37,573 nt of DNA from JBBQTU01 sp038213005 (GTDB lineage Bacteria > Planctomycetota > Phycisphaerae > Tepidisphaerales > Tepidisphaeraceae): NCBI GenBank assembly GCA_038213005.1, contig JBBQTU010000010.1:1-37573 (forward strand). The letters run 5' to 3'. A program made the position numbers and the translations under genes. Positions 30,548-37,573 of the stretch are shown one piece after another (positions within the stretch are counted from its first letter, which is position 1; every line of letters starts with the position of its first letter). The notes under the pieces are model-generated. The model was not told where the DNA came from. It ran no database searches and was given only the letters and a program-made list of their open reading frames with translations.

Positions 30548-32890
30548 ATGGCAACTGCTCGATTTGCCTGGGGTATCGACATCGGTAATCGCGCGCTGAA
30601 GGCGATCAAACTGGTGCGTGCCGGTGACCGGCTCAGGGTTGATGACTTTGACGTCATCGAACACGAGCAGATTCTTTCCAACGCGGGCGACAACCGCGAG
30701 AACTACATCAACAGTTCGGTCGCCGCATTCGTGAGCCGGCATCCGTTGCGTGGCGGCGCGGTGGCGGTGGGGGTGAGCGGGCAGTCGAGTTTTGCCCGGT
30801 TCATTAAGCTGCCTCCGGTTGAGCGGAAGAAGATCCTGGAGATCGTGCGGTTTGAAGCGATCCAGCAGATTCCGTTTCCCTTGGAGGAAGTGGAATGGTC
30901 GCACCAGCTTTTTGAATCGCCGGAGACGCCTGACATCGAGGTGGGCATTTTCGCGATGCGGAAGGAGCTGGTCGCCAAGCACCTGGAGTATTTCAAGACC
31001 GGCAACATGAACATCACGGCCGTCCAGATGAATCCTCTGGCGGTCTACAACGCGATGTATTACGACGATCGTCTGGGCGAGACGACGATGATCGTGGACA
31101 TGGGCGCCGAGAACACGGACCTGGTGATCGCCGACCGGTACAGCGTGTGGCACCGATCGATCTCGATCGGCGGCAACGCGTTCACCGAGGCGCTGGTCAA
31201 GAGTTTCAAACTGAGCTTCGCCAAGGCCGAGGATCTGAAACGCAACGCGGGCACCAGCAAATACACGAGGCAGATTTTCCAGGCGATGCGTCCGGTGTTT
31301 GCGGACCTGGTGGGCGAGATTCAGCGGTCGATGGGCTTTTTCGCCAGCGTCCACCGCGAGGCCCGTATCTCGCGCGTGATCGCCCTGGGCGGCACGTTCC
31401 GCCTGCCCAACCTGCAGCGATACCTGCAGCAGAACCTGCAGTTGGAAGTCGTGCGGATGGACTCGTTCACGGCCGGGGCCCCGGCCGACCCGAAGGCCGC
31501 CGGCATATTCAACGAGAACCTGCTGTCGCTGGCGGGGGCTTATGGTCTGGCGATCCAGGCGATGGATCAGAGCAAGATCACCAGTTCGCTGCTTCCGGCG
31601 GAGATTCGTCGCGAGCGGCTGTGGAAGGAAAAGACCAAGTGGTTTGGGCTGGCTGCGGCGATGTTTGTGGTGGGCACGGGGCTGGGCTATAGCAGCATGT
31701 ACATGGTTGCCAATGCCGACGTGGACAAGGAAGACGCGGCGAAGAATGACGCCATCTACAAGAAGGCCAACGACCTGAGCACGAAGTGGGCCGCGGTGGA
31801 GCAGGCCGGTGCGCCGCTGCTGGAGGAGATCCAGAAGTACGCAGACCTGATGAAATGGCGGTTGACCTGGCCGAACCTGGTGCGCGACCTGCACAATTCT
31901 TTGCCAATGCCTCAGGCCGACGTGATCCAGGGGATGAAGACCTGGGACGCCGCGCTGATCAAGAAGATTCCTCGCACCGAGCGGAAGATCCTTACGCTGG
32001 ATTCGGTTTCGACGCAGTATCTGGCGGATATGAAACCGGCGTTGTCGGCCCCGGCGGAAGAGTTCATCAAGTTCGCGGGCGGCGCTGTTGTTGCGGCCGC
32101 GGTGACACCCGGCGCCGGCGCGGGCTTCGGTGGATTTCCCGGCGGAATGCCCAGCGGAATGCCCAGTGGGATGGCGGGCGGCTTCCCTGGTGGAATGCCC
32201 GGTGGAATGCCCGGCGGCATGCCCGGCGGCATGCCTGGCGGGATGCCCGGCGGGGCTGGCCCGGGTGCAGCGCCCGCGGGGAGTGCTGCTGTGGCACCCA
32301 GCGCGCAGGATGGGCGGGGCTATCTGCTGACGATTCACTGCACGACGCCCTATAACCCTGACCAGGGGTCGCAGGGCACTTTTGCATTTGTGCAGAGTGG
32401 TTTCGTGACTAACCTGCTGAAGCTGAAGTTTGCCGGCGATCCGCAGCGGCGATACGAAGTGGTGCGTGCCGCGATCGTCGGGGCGACGAAAGTCGGCGAG
32501 GATACCGCGAGGCTGGCAGAGATTCAGGCGGCATGGAACGCAGTGAAGAGTGGGCAGGCCGCCGCTGTTGGCGGCGTGTCTCCGGGCGGTATGCCCGGTG
32601 GGATGCCAGGCGGCTTCCCTGGCGGGATGCCAGGTGGCTATCCCGGTGGGATGCCGGGCGGCATGCCGGGTTACCCAGGCGGTGCTCCGGGAGGCTATCC
32701 CGGCGGCATGCCGGGCATGGGCACAAACCCCGCCGCGGGCGCGCCGGGCGACCCAGCGAGAGAAAACCCGTTTGCCGATCTGCTGACTGATGAGGACGTG
32801 CGGCAGGATCGTGAGTTCACCATCCTGCTGGCGGTCGTGCTCCATGACCAGGCGCCTGCCGCGCCTGTCGCGGCCGTTCAGGAGAAGTAG
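30548..32890 (+). CDS. PilM-like ATPase, apparently fused to a PilN-like part
   Basis: Residues 1-335 match PilM: ASKHA/FtsA-like start FAWGIDIGNRALKAIKL, IVDMGAENTDLVI, and LGGTFRLPNLQRYL. PilM forms a cytoplasmic ring in type IV pilus and T2SS machines and binds the N-terminal INLLP peptide of PilN. Here residues 344-357 read ITSSLLPAEIRRER, and a membrane helix follows at 365-387. Both are PilN-like, so PilM and PilN seem fused. The rest is extracytoplasmic with two Gly-Met-Pro repeat regions (about 528-570 and 678-724). GGGAG about 7 bp upstream supports the ATG. It is the first gene of a three-gene operon. Confidence 0.82.
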   Translation: MATARFAWGIDIGNRALKAIKLVRAGDRLRVDDFDVIEHEQILSNAGDNRENYINSSVAAFVSRHPLRGGAVAVGVSGQSSFARFIKLPPVERKKILEIVRFEAIQQIPFPLEEVEWSHQLFESPETPDIEVGIFAMRKELVAKHLEYFKTGNMNITAVQMNPLAVYNAMYYDDRLGETTMIVDMGAENTDLVIADRYSVWHRSISIGGNAFTEALVKSFKLSFAKAEDLKRNAGTSKYTRQIFQAMRPVFADLVGEIQRSMGFFASVHREARISRVIALGGTFRLPNLQRYLQQNLQLEVVRMDSFTAGAPADPKAAGIFNENLLSLAGAYGLAIQAMDQSKITSSLLPAEIRRERLWKEKTKWFGLAAAMFVVGTGLGYSSMYMVANADVDKEDAAKNDAIYKKANDLSTKWAAVEQAGAPLLEEIQKYADLMKWRLTWPNLVRDLHNSLPMPQADVIQGMKTWDAALIKKIPRTERKILTLDSVSTQYLADMKPALSAPAEEFIKFAGGAVVAAAVTPGAGAGFGGFPGGMPSGMPSGMAGGFPGGMPGGMPGGMPGGMPGGMPGGAGPGAAPAGSAAVAPSAQDGRGYLLTIHCTTPYNPDQGSQGTFAFVQSGFVTNLLKLKFAGDPQRRYEVVRAAIVGATKVGEDTARLAEIQAAWNAVKSGQAAAVGGVSPGGMPGGMPGGFPGGMPGGYPGGMPGGMPGYPGGAPGGYPGGMPGMGTNPAAGAPGDPARENPFADLLTDEDVRQDREFTILLAVVLHDQAPAAPVAAVQEK
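32132..32256 (+). repeat. GGMP-coding 12-bp tandem repeats (first block)
   Basis: Degenerate copies of a 12-bp unit (GGCGGAATGCCC-like) encode (G-G-M-P)n within the PilM-like protein. Third-base changes between units show that the protein repeat, not the exact DNA, is kept. Confidence 0.8.
32581..32720 (+). repeat. GGMP/GGYP-coding tandem repeats (second block)
   Basis: A second run of degenerate 12-bp units encodes GGMP, GGFP and GGYP steps near the C-terminus of the same protein, separated from the first block by about 108 residues of ordered sequence. Confidence 0.8.
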
Positions 32891-32911
32891 AGGCTCAGGG
32901 AGAGATCACCG

Positions 32912-34219
32912 ATGGAAATCGTCAAAAAGCACATTCTCAGCGTCATCTGCGGCGTGGTAGCGCTGGTTGCCCTGGTGCTGGCGTTCTGGCCACTGGGCTC
33001 GATGAAAGAGACGGCCCAGTCGCAGCTCAACACACGGGCGTCGCGCTACCAGCAGCTTCAGACATTGCGCACGCGTCAGCGTCATCTGCCGATGCTGGAC
33101 ATCAGCACGGCCGAAGCCGCGCTGTTGCCGGGCTTTCCCAGTGACATCGCGATCAAGAAGGCAGAGGGGCTGGCGGAGAAACTGCGGTCGGAGAGGAACG
33201 CGGTGCTCGCGGCGGCCGAAGCAATGAACGTGCGGGAACCGCTGGTGCCGCAGTCGCTGCCCAATGCGGTGCAGAACACGGCATTTGAGTTCAAGGAGCG
33301 GTACCTCAAGACCATCGCGGCGTTCCCGAAGTTCATGGTGGGCGGGCAGCCGCCGGTGGCCGCCGAGATCGACGCGGCGAAGATCAGCCTGTGGGAGACG
33401 CAGTTCAAGCCCAAGATCATTGTTCAAAATGGTGTGCTGGATCCGATCAGCGAGGCGGATCAGAAGAAGGCATTTGACCGTGCGGTGCTGGACCTGCCCG
33501 AGAAGGAAAAGTATCAGCGGGCCGAGCAGATCAAGGTGTACCTGGGTCCCGAGGCGATTCAGGCCAGCAGTGGAATCACCACGACCAGCGGGCAGGCTCC
33601 TTCGCGGAAGTCGATCTGGTATGCCCAGCTCACGCTCTGGGTTCAGACCGATATCGCCAATGCGATTGCCAGCGCCAACGCCAAGGCACCCAGTGTGGTG
33701 ACGGCTCCGGTGAAGCAGTGGATCAGCCTTCGGATTGACCCGTATCGTCGCGAGGGTGCCGTGGCGGTTGCCGGCGGCGGCGGTTTCGGCGGTTTTCCGG
33801 GCGGGGGAGGCCCCGGCGGTTTTGGTGCCGCTGCGGCTCCGGTGGCCGCTGTGGCGACGCCCGGCAGCACGGAACTGAAGTTCGATCTGTCGCCGACGGG
33901 TCGGGTGTGCAACCCGCTGTATGACGTTGTGCCGTTCAATCTGGTGGTGGATGTGCAGGCGACTAAGGTTTCGGCGTTCCTGCAGGAACTCGGCCGCAAC
34001 CGCCTGATTGCCGCGACGTCGGTGAACATGGTGCCGCTGAATGGCAACATCATGCTGGCTTCGCCAAACAACTTTGTCTACGGTTCGGATCCGGTGGTGC
34101 GTGTGACGATTGCCGCGGAGTCACTGTATCTGCGCAGTTGGACCGAGAAGCTGATGCCCGAGGAAGTAAAGGTCACCGATCTTGGGATTAGCGCTGCCGC
34201 GGTAACGCCCGGCCTGTAG
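32912..34219 (+). CDS. PilO-like single-pass membrane protein
   Basis: The 435-residue protein has a short basic start, one membrane helix at about residues 8-28 (ILSVICGVVALVALVLAFWPL), then a helical region with heptad character and a mixed alpha/beta extracytoplasmic domain. That is PilO-like topology. A Gly/Phe/Pro-rich block lies at about 287-305 (GGGGFGGFPGGGGPGGFG). The C-terminal 110 residues include VVPFNLVVDVQATKVSAFLQELGRNRLIAAT, reminiscent of the ferredoxin-like fold of PilO/GspM-type proteins. It starts 21 bp after the PilM-like stop with GGGAG upstream. The PilO role is inferred from order and topology, not from a clear sequence match. Confidence 0.6.
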   Translation: MEIVKKHILSVICGVVALVALVLAFWPLGSMKETAQSQLNTRASRYQQLQTLRTRQRHLPMLDISTAEAALLPGFPSDIAIKKAEGLAEKLRSERNAVLAAAEAMNVREPLVPQSLPNAVQNTAFEFKERYLKTIAAFPKFMVGGQPPVAAEIDAAKISLWETQFKPKIIVQNGVLDPISEADQKKAFDRAVLDLPEKEKYQRAEQIKVYLGPEAIQASSGITTTSGQAPSRKSIWYAQLTLWVQTDIANAIASANAKAPSVVTAPVKQWISLRIDPYRREGAVAVAGGGGFGGFPGGGGPGGFGAAAAPVAAVATPGSTELKFDLSPTGRVCNPLYDVVPFNLVVDVQATKVSAFLQELGRNRLIAATSVNMVPLNGNIMLASPNNFVYGSDPVVRVTIAAESLYLRSWTEKLMPEEVKVTDLGISAAAVTPGL

Positions 34220-34251
34220 GATTACGCCAAGGCTCGAAAGCGAGAAGCCAT

Positions 34252-36147
34252 ATGAAGAAGCTGGTTCAGATCGCCGAACAGTATGTTGAGTGGTTGGCGC
34301 TTGCCGTGGGCGGCGTGTTTCTGCTGCTCATGATGGTTCTGTACCTCCTGGGCTCGCCAGTCTCCAAGGAGCTGGGCGGCAAGAAGGTGACCCTCAGTGA
34401 CGTGGACCGCGTCATCTATGAGGACCAGGCACGCCTGCTGGATGAGGCGATCAGCGCCAACGTCGATGTGCCCCTGGCGGTTAAGCCGTTTGCCGGGCAG
34501 TTCAAGGACGCTCTGGCGGAGAAGGACGTCAAGCCGATTGTTGTCGCCGACGACCGCTTCTGGTTTGGCCCGGGGCCTGTTCCCGGCAGCTTCAAGCAGG
34601 AGAAGAACCCGGAGACGGCAGTGGCGGCGTCGGTCAAGCAGCTTCCCGAGCCGCTGCCGGCCGCCGAATGGAACTCTGCATCCACCGGCCGGTCGTTGAG
34701 CCCCGTGTCTGAGACGCCAGGCGTCGCCGCTGTTCCGGTGGCGGTGGTGGCGGTTCCGGGTGCTACCGCAACGCCGGCCCTCCAGCCTGGCATCGACAGG
34801 CTGTGGGTGACCCAGGCGTTTTCGATCCCCACGCAGAAGATCGCCGATGCGTTCGCCGAGGCGCATATCCCGGCCGGTCTGCCGACGGCGATCCTTGCCA
34901 TTGAACTGATCCGTGAAGAGCAGTTGCCTGACGGCCAGTGGGGCCATCCGACGCTTCTGAAGCCGCTGAGCATTCACCAGATCGTCGCTTTTCCGGCCGA
35001 AGGAAGTGTCGTCGATGAGAATGCCTATCTCGACTGGGCCACGCGGAGCACAACCACACTGATTCTGCCGAGTTTCCACATGGTCGTCGGCGGCGACAAG
35101 TGGTATGCCCCCGGGCAGGCCGATCCCAATACACCGCTTCCGCCGGACCCGAGGCCCGCGCCGGGTCTGACCCCCACGCCCACTCCTCGGAACAATCCGG
35201 GTGTACCCAGGACCAACACCAACCGTCGCCAGAGGAATTATGCTCCGGCTGACGCACGGCCGGCAGGGTTTGACATGTTCGCCCAGGCAGCGCCTGCTGG
35301 CAGCCAGATGCCTCCGGGAATGATGCCCGGTATGCCCGGCGGCTATCCCGGTATGCCCGGTGGCTATCCCGGTATGCCTGCCGGTTATCCGGGTATGCCC
35401 GGTGGTTATCCCGGCGGCGCGATGCCCGGGCAGGGCGTGGCCGTGCCGGCGTCGGCGGTGCCGGATGGTTTCACGGTTCCCAACGGCAACTTTGTCCCGA
35501 GCGATCTGAAGAAAAACATCTTCGTCTGGGCGCACGACGACACGGTCGCGCCGGGTGGGGTCTACCGCTACAAGCTGCGCTATCGACTCAAGAACCCCGT
35601 CTACCGCTCCAATGTGGTCAGCGATCAGAAACTGGCCAGGCAGTTTTCGCTGGTCAGTGCCGAGAGTGCATGGAGCGACACGGTGGTTGTGCCTCCGACT
35701 GTCTATGTGTTTCTCGTCAGCGGCGTGACCTCCACCACGACCTCGGCGAAGTTTGACGTGCTTCGCTGGCAGAACGGGAAGTGGTGGAAGAAGTCGTTCA
35801 ACGCTGCCCCCGGCGATATGATCGGTGGCCCGGTGAAGGATAGCGAGCTCGACTACACGACGGGATACTCGCTTGTGGATATGAAAGTGGACGTTGTGAC
35901 GCGCGATCCGAAGGTTGTGCTGAGCGACCGCGGCGGCGAGTTGTCCACCCGTTCGCTCCGCCTGGACCAGAGCGAGATTATTACCACGCAGAAAGAGGTG
36001 GGTTATGTGGATCCGGTTACGGCTCCCAAGGCCGGGACCCCTGGCGCGCCCGGAATGCCGCCGGGTGGATTCCCAGGGATGCCGGGCGGATTCCCGCCGG
36101 GCATGATGATGCCCCCCGGAGGAATGCCGGGGGTGCCCCCGCGATAG
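34252..36147 (+). CDS. Single-pass membrane protein with Pro/Gly/Met repeats
   Basis: I recognise no family with confidence. The 631-residue protein has one membrane helix at about residues 13-34 (VEWLALAVGGVFLLLMMVLYLL) and an acidic extracytoplasmic region. A Pro-rich linker (about 295-325) and a PGMPGGYPGM repeat (about 353-393) come next. A beta-rich domain follows (about 415-580, with YRYKLRYRLKNPVY and VYVFLVSG), and the end is again Pro/Gly/Met rich. It lies 32 bp after the PilO-like gene and ends the operon before a strong terminator. By position it could play a PilP-like part, joining inner-membrane PilM/N/O proteins to outer parts. This is inference from gene order. Confidence 0.6.
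   Translation: MKKLVQIAEQYVEWLALAVGGVFLLLMMVLYLLGSPVSKELGGKKVTLSDVDRVIYEDQARLLDEAISANVDVPLAVKPFAGQFKDALAEKDVKPIVVADDRFWFGPGPVPGSFKQEKNPETAVAASVKQLPEPLPAAEWNSASTGRSLSPVSETPGVAAVPVAVVAVPGATATPALQPGIDRLWVTQAFSIPTQKIADAFAEAHIPAGLPTAILAIELIREEQLPDGQWGHPTLLKPLSIHQIVAFPAEGSVVDENAYLDWATRSTTTLILPSFHMVVGGDKWYAPGQADPNTPLPPDPRPAPGLTPTPTPRNNPGVPRTNTNRRQRNYAPADARPAGFDMFAQAAPAGSQMPPGMMPGMPGGYPGMPGGYPGMPAGYPGMPGGYPGGAMPGQGVAVPASAVPDGFTVPNGNFVPSDLKKNIFVWAHDDTVAPGGVYRYKLRYRLKNPVYRSNVVSDQKLARQFSLVSAESAWSDTVVVPPTVYVFLVSGVTSTTTSAKFDVLRWQNGKWWKKSFNAAPGDMIGGPVKDSELDYTTGYSLVDMKVDVVTRDPKVVLSDRGGELSTRSLRLDQSEIITTQKEVGYVDPVTAPKAGTPGAPGMPPGGFPGMPGGFPPGMMMPPGGMPGVPPR
35311..35430 (+). repeat. PGMPGGY-coding tandem repeats
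   Basis: About four copies of an 18-bp unit (GGCTATCCCGGTATGCCC-like) encode G-Y-P-G-M-P steps in the third protein of the operon. It is the same kind of low-complexity module as in the PilM-like protein. Confidence 0.8.
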
Positions 36148-36176
36148 GCGATCCAGGCTTCAGCAGTACAAAATAA

Positions 36177-36212
36177 GACACGGGCCGCTTCATGAAAGAA
36201 GCGGCCCGTGTC
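36177..36212 (+). terminator. Terminator of the PilM-type operon
   Basis: GACACGGGCCGCTTC (36177-36191) and its exact complement (36198-36212) form a 15-bp stem with an ATGAAA loop, followed by GTTTGGTTT. It lies 29 bp after the last gene of the operon. Confidence 0.85.
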
Positions 36213-36320
36213 GTTTGGTTTCTGCCGTCGGCGAGGTCGGGCGTCTGGGTGATGCCGTCCCGCCGCGCCGCGGTATATACGGACTCCACCCGAGACGGGC
36301 TCGTTCGCGGAAGTAGTAGT

Positions 36321-36335
36321 GCGAGGCGTCCTCGC
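36321..36335. repeat. REP-like short palindrome
   Basis: GCGAGG-CGT-CCTCGC is a small hairpin in the 293-bp gap between the PilM-type operon and proC. Apart from this and the terminator, no gene is visible in that gap. Confidence 0.35.
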
Positions 36336-36440
36336 CCGCACAGGACCATCCCACGCATCCCCCCCAGATTACGGCCAGTGCGTCGGCTGCGCCCGTTCCT
36401 GGTGGAATCCGTATCGTGAGTCGTCGCGCAGGGCTACGGT

Positions 36441-37253
36441 TTACTGGCCTAGTTCGCCACTGCGCCGGGCGGCGGCCTTGAGGGCGTCGATGATGATCTG
36501 CGGCAGTTGCTGCGATTCCATGTGCGAGATCGCCGCGTGGGTGGTTCCGCCGGGGCTGGTGACCTTTCGGCGCAGCTCGGCCGGGGCGTCGGTCGAGGTG
36601 GTCAGCATTTCCGCAGCGCCCAGGGCCGTTTGTGTCGCCAGCTTATGCGCCTGCTCGGGCGTGAGCCCCAGTTCGATCCCGGCGCGGATCATCTGTTCTA
36701 CCAGGAAGAAGATATAGGCCGGACCGGAGCCGCTCACGGCCGTCACCGCGTCCATCATCTCTTCCTTGAGGTCCACCACGCTGGCGGCCGACTCGAATAT
36801 GCGGCGGGCCTGCGTCAGGTCGGCGGCGGTGGCGTGCTCGCCCGGGCAGATCGCGACCATTCCCTTGCCCACCAGCATGGGCGTGTTGGGCATTGCCCGC
36901 ACCACGCGCCACACGGCACGAGAGCCCATGGCGCCGACGATATAACGCGTGCTGATGCCCGCGGCGATGGTGATGATCAGGACGTCGGCTTTCGCCACTT
37001 CGCCGATGGCCGGGAGCATCGCCGCCATCTGCTGCGGCTTCACCGCCAGCAGGAGCGTGGGACACTGCGACGCCACGGCCACGGCATCTTCGATCGCGCG
37101 GATCTTGAGGCGATCGGCGAATAGCCCTCGCCGATCGGCCGAGATGTCCGCCGCGAGAATCTCCGTGGGCTTAAGCAGTCCACTGCCGGTGACACCGCGG
37201 GCGATGGCCTCGGCCATGTTTCCCGCGCCGATAAATCCGAGCTGAAAACTCAT
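36441..37253 (-). CDS. proC: Pyrroline-5-carboxylate reductase
   Basis: ProC reduces pyrroline-5-carboxylate to proline with NAD(P)H, the last step of proline synthesis. The 270-residue protein has the Rossmann motif LGFIGAGNMAEAIA (5-18), AVKPQQ, RAMPNTPMLVGKG and the C-terminal helical signature AVSGSGPAYIFFLVEQM with VTSPGGTTHAAI. All are intact and the length is normal. The ATG at 37253 begins the conserved MSFQLGFIG. A block of six 14-bp tandem repeats begins 37 bp upstream. The gene stands alone and faces the terminator of the preceding operon. Confidence 0.95.
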   Translation of the reverse strand: MSFQLGFIGAGNMAEAIARGVTGSGLLKPTEILAADISADRRGLFADRLKIRAIEDAVAVASQCPTLLLAVKPQQMAAMLPAIGEVAKADVLIITIAAGISTRYIVGAMGSRAVWRVVRAMPNTPMLVGKGMVAICPGEHATAADLTQARRIFESAASVVDLKEEMMDAVTAVSGSGPAYIFFLVEQMIRAGIELGLTPEQAHKLATQTALGAAEMLTTSTDAPAELRRKVTSPGGTTHAAISHMESQQLPQIIIDALKAAARRSGELGQ

Positions 37254-37290
37254 AGCGGGTGATTGTCCTCACAATTGCCTCGGCGTTCAA

Positions 37291-37374
37291 TGCGCGCAAG
37301 GCAATGCGCCCAAGGCAATGCGCGCAAGGCAATGCGCCCAAGGCAATGCGCCCAGGGCAATGCGCCCAAGGCAA
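37291..37374. repeat. 6 x 14-bp perfect-period tandem repeat
   Basis: Six adjoining copies of TGCGCCCAAGGCAA or its variants (TGCGCGCAAGGCAA in copies 1 and 3, one A-to-G change in copy 5) lie 37 bp upstream of the proC start. The 14-bp period is not a multiple of three, so it is not a protein repeat. It is a likely variable-number tandem repeat. Confidence 0.92.
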
Positions 37375-37482
37375 CGTGGCGAATCAGTGGGCGCTGACGC
37401 GCAGGTTCCACTTGTCTCGCACCTTGCCCAGGATCGTTCCCGAAATACTGGGCACCGCGCCGCGATAGTCCAGCCATCGCAA

Positions 37483-37510
37483 TGGACCGCGTGGCGGGCA
37501 TTCCTATAAT
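37483..37510 (+). promoter_or_regulatory. Candidate promoter with consensus TATAAT
   Basis: TATAAT (37505-37510) is a perfect -10 element with TGGACC (37483-37488) 16 bp upstream. A GTG start follows 11 bp later at 37522, so a transcript would have almost no leader. Confidence 0.4.
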
Positions 37511-37521
37511 CGCGATCCAGC

Positions 37522-37573
37522 GTGGAAATTGAGCCGACATTGGCCCGCCGGGTTGCCGAGGTGCGTCAGCGCA
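37522..37573 (+). CDS. Possible start of a further gene (partial)
   Basis: A GTG at 37522 opens a frame of 17 codons (MEIEPTLARRVAEVRQR when GTG is read as Met) that runs off the window. It follows a consensus -10 box. The amphipathic start could fit the YggS-type PLP protein often found near proC, but 17 residues cannot prove this. It may be nothing more than an open frame. Confidence 0.3.
   Translation, partial: MEIEPTLARRVAEVRQR

Noticed and set aside
32132..32720. CRISPR or other DNA-level repeat array in the PilM-like gene
   Set aside because: Units differ at third codon positions and keep the frame, so they are protein repeats.
30275..32845. 856-codon open frame antisense to the PilM-like gene
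   Set aside because: Strongly basic, His/Arg/Gln-rich translation with no motif; it mirrors the GC-rich codon pattern of a clear PilM-like gene.
37291..37374. CRISPR array
   Set aside because: Units adjoin with no spacers and are only 14 bp long; it is a plain tandem repeat.

Overview
This GC-rich, gene-dense window most resembles a planctomycete, probably of the class Phycisphaerae. The reasons are the Gly-Pro-Met-rich PilM-like operon, a Ser/Thr kinase with a C-terminal GYF-like domain, a GTPase plus GAP1-type partner, and the style of the GC-rich intergenic hairpins. The assignment is an inference from protein character; there is no rRNA, tRNA, CRISPR array or phage in the window.

Layout. 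Positions 3-7230 (+) hold the end of a ParE/RelE-like toxin, rsmD, a DUF58 protein, a 1336-residue AsmA-like envelope protein and an FGGY sugar kinase that overlaps it by 4 bp. Positions 7232-9748 (-) hold an NTF2-like membrane protein and a RACo-type corrinoid activator. The activator is divergent from its likely substrate, a corrinoid protein at 9883-10512 (+), which is followed by a perfect 15-bp-stem terminator.

Positions 10668-27318 (-) form one long, tightly packed operon for a Tad (type IVc pilus/secretion) machine, read right to left: TadB, TadC, [FHA-membrane protein, Ser/Thr kinase-GYF, zinc-ribbon GTPase, GAP1-N2-like membrane protein, 995-residue class membrane coiled-coil protein], TadA ATPase, two Flp-type pilins, prepilin peptidase, TadE-like, TadG-like, TadE-like. 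Five signalling or NTPase genes therefore sit between the Tad platform proteins and the Tad motor. No secretin, TadZ or RcpC is present. This is the most unusual system in the window.

Positions 27395-28550 are a decayed accessory patch: a vapBC-like toxin-antitoxin pair with two frameshifts, a 157-bp imperfect palindrome with terminal inverted repeats, and small hairpin repeats. Positions 28551-29965 (-) hold leuD and a TerC-family membrane protein that overlap by one base. A broken RAYT transposase (30117-30350) precedes a second envelope-machine operon (30548-36147, +). Its first gene looks like a PilM-PilN fusion; the other two encode PilO/PilP-like single-pass proteins. All three carry Gly/Pro-rich low-complexity repeats. 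After a strong terminator comes proC (-), then a 6 x 14-bp tandem repeat and perhaps the start of another gene at the right edge.

Functionally, the Tad operon and the PilM-type operon both describe envelope-spanning filament or secretion machines. The kinase, FHA, GTPase and GAP1 proteins would be natural regulators of the first. The remaining genes are mostly housekeeping (rsmD, leuD, proC) or one-carbon/corrinoid metabolism.
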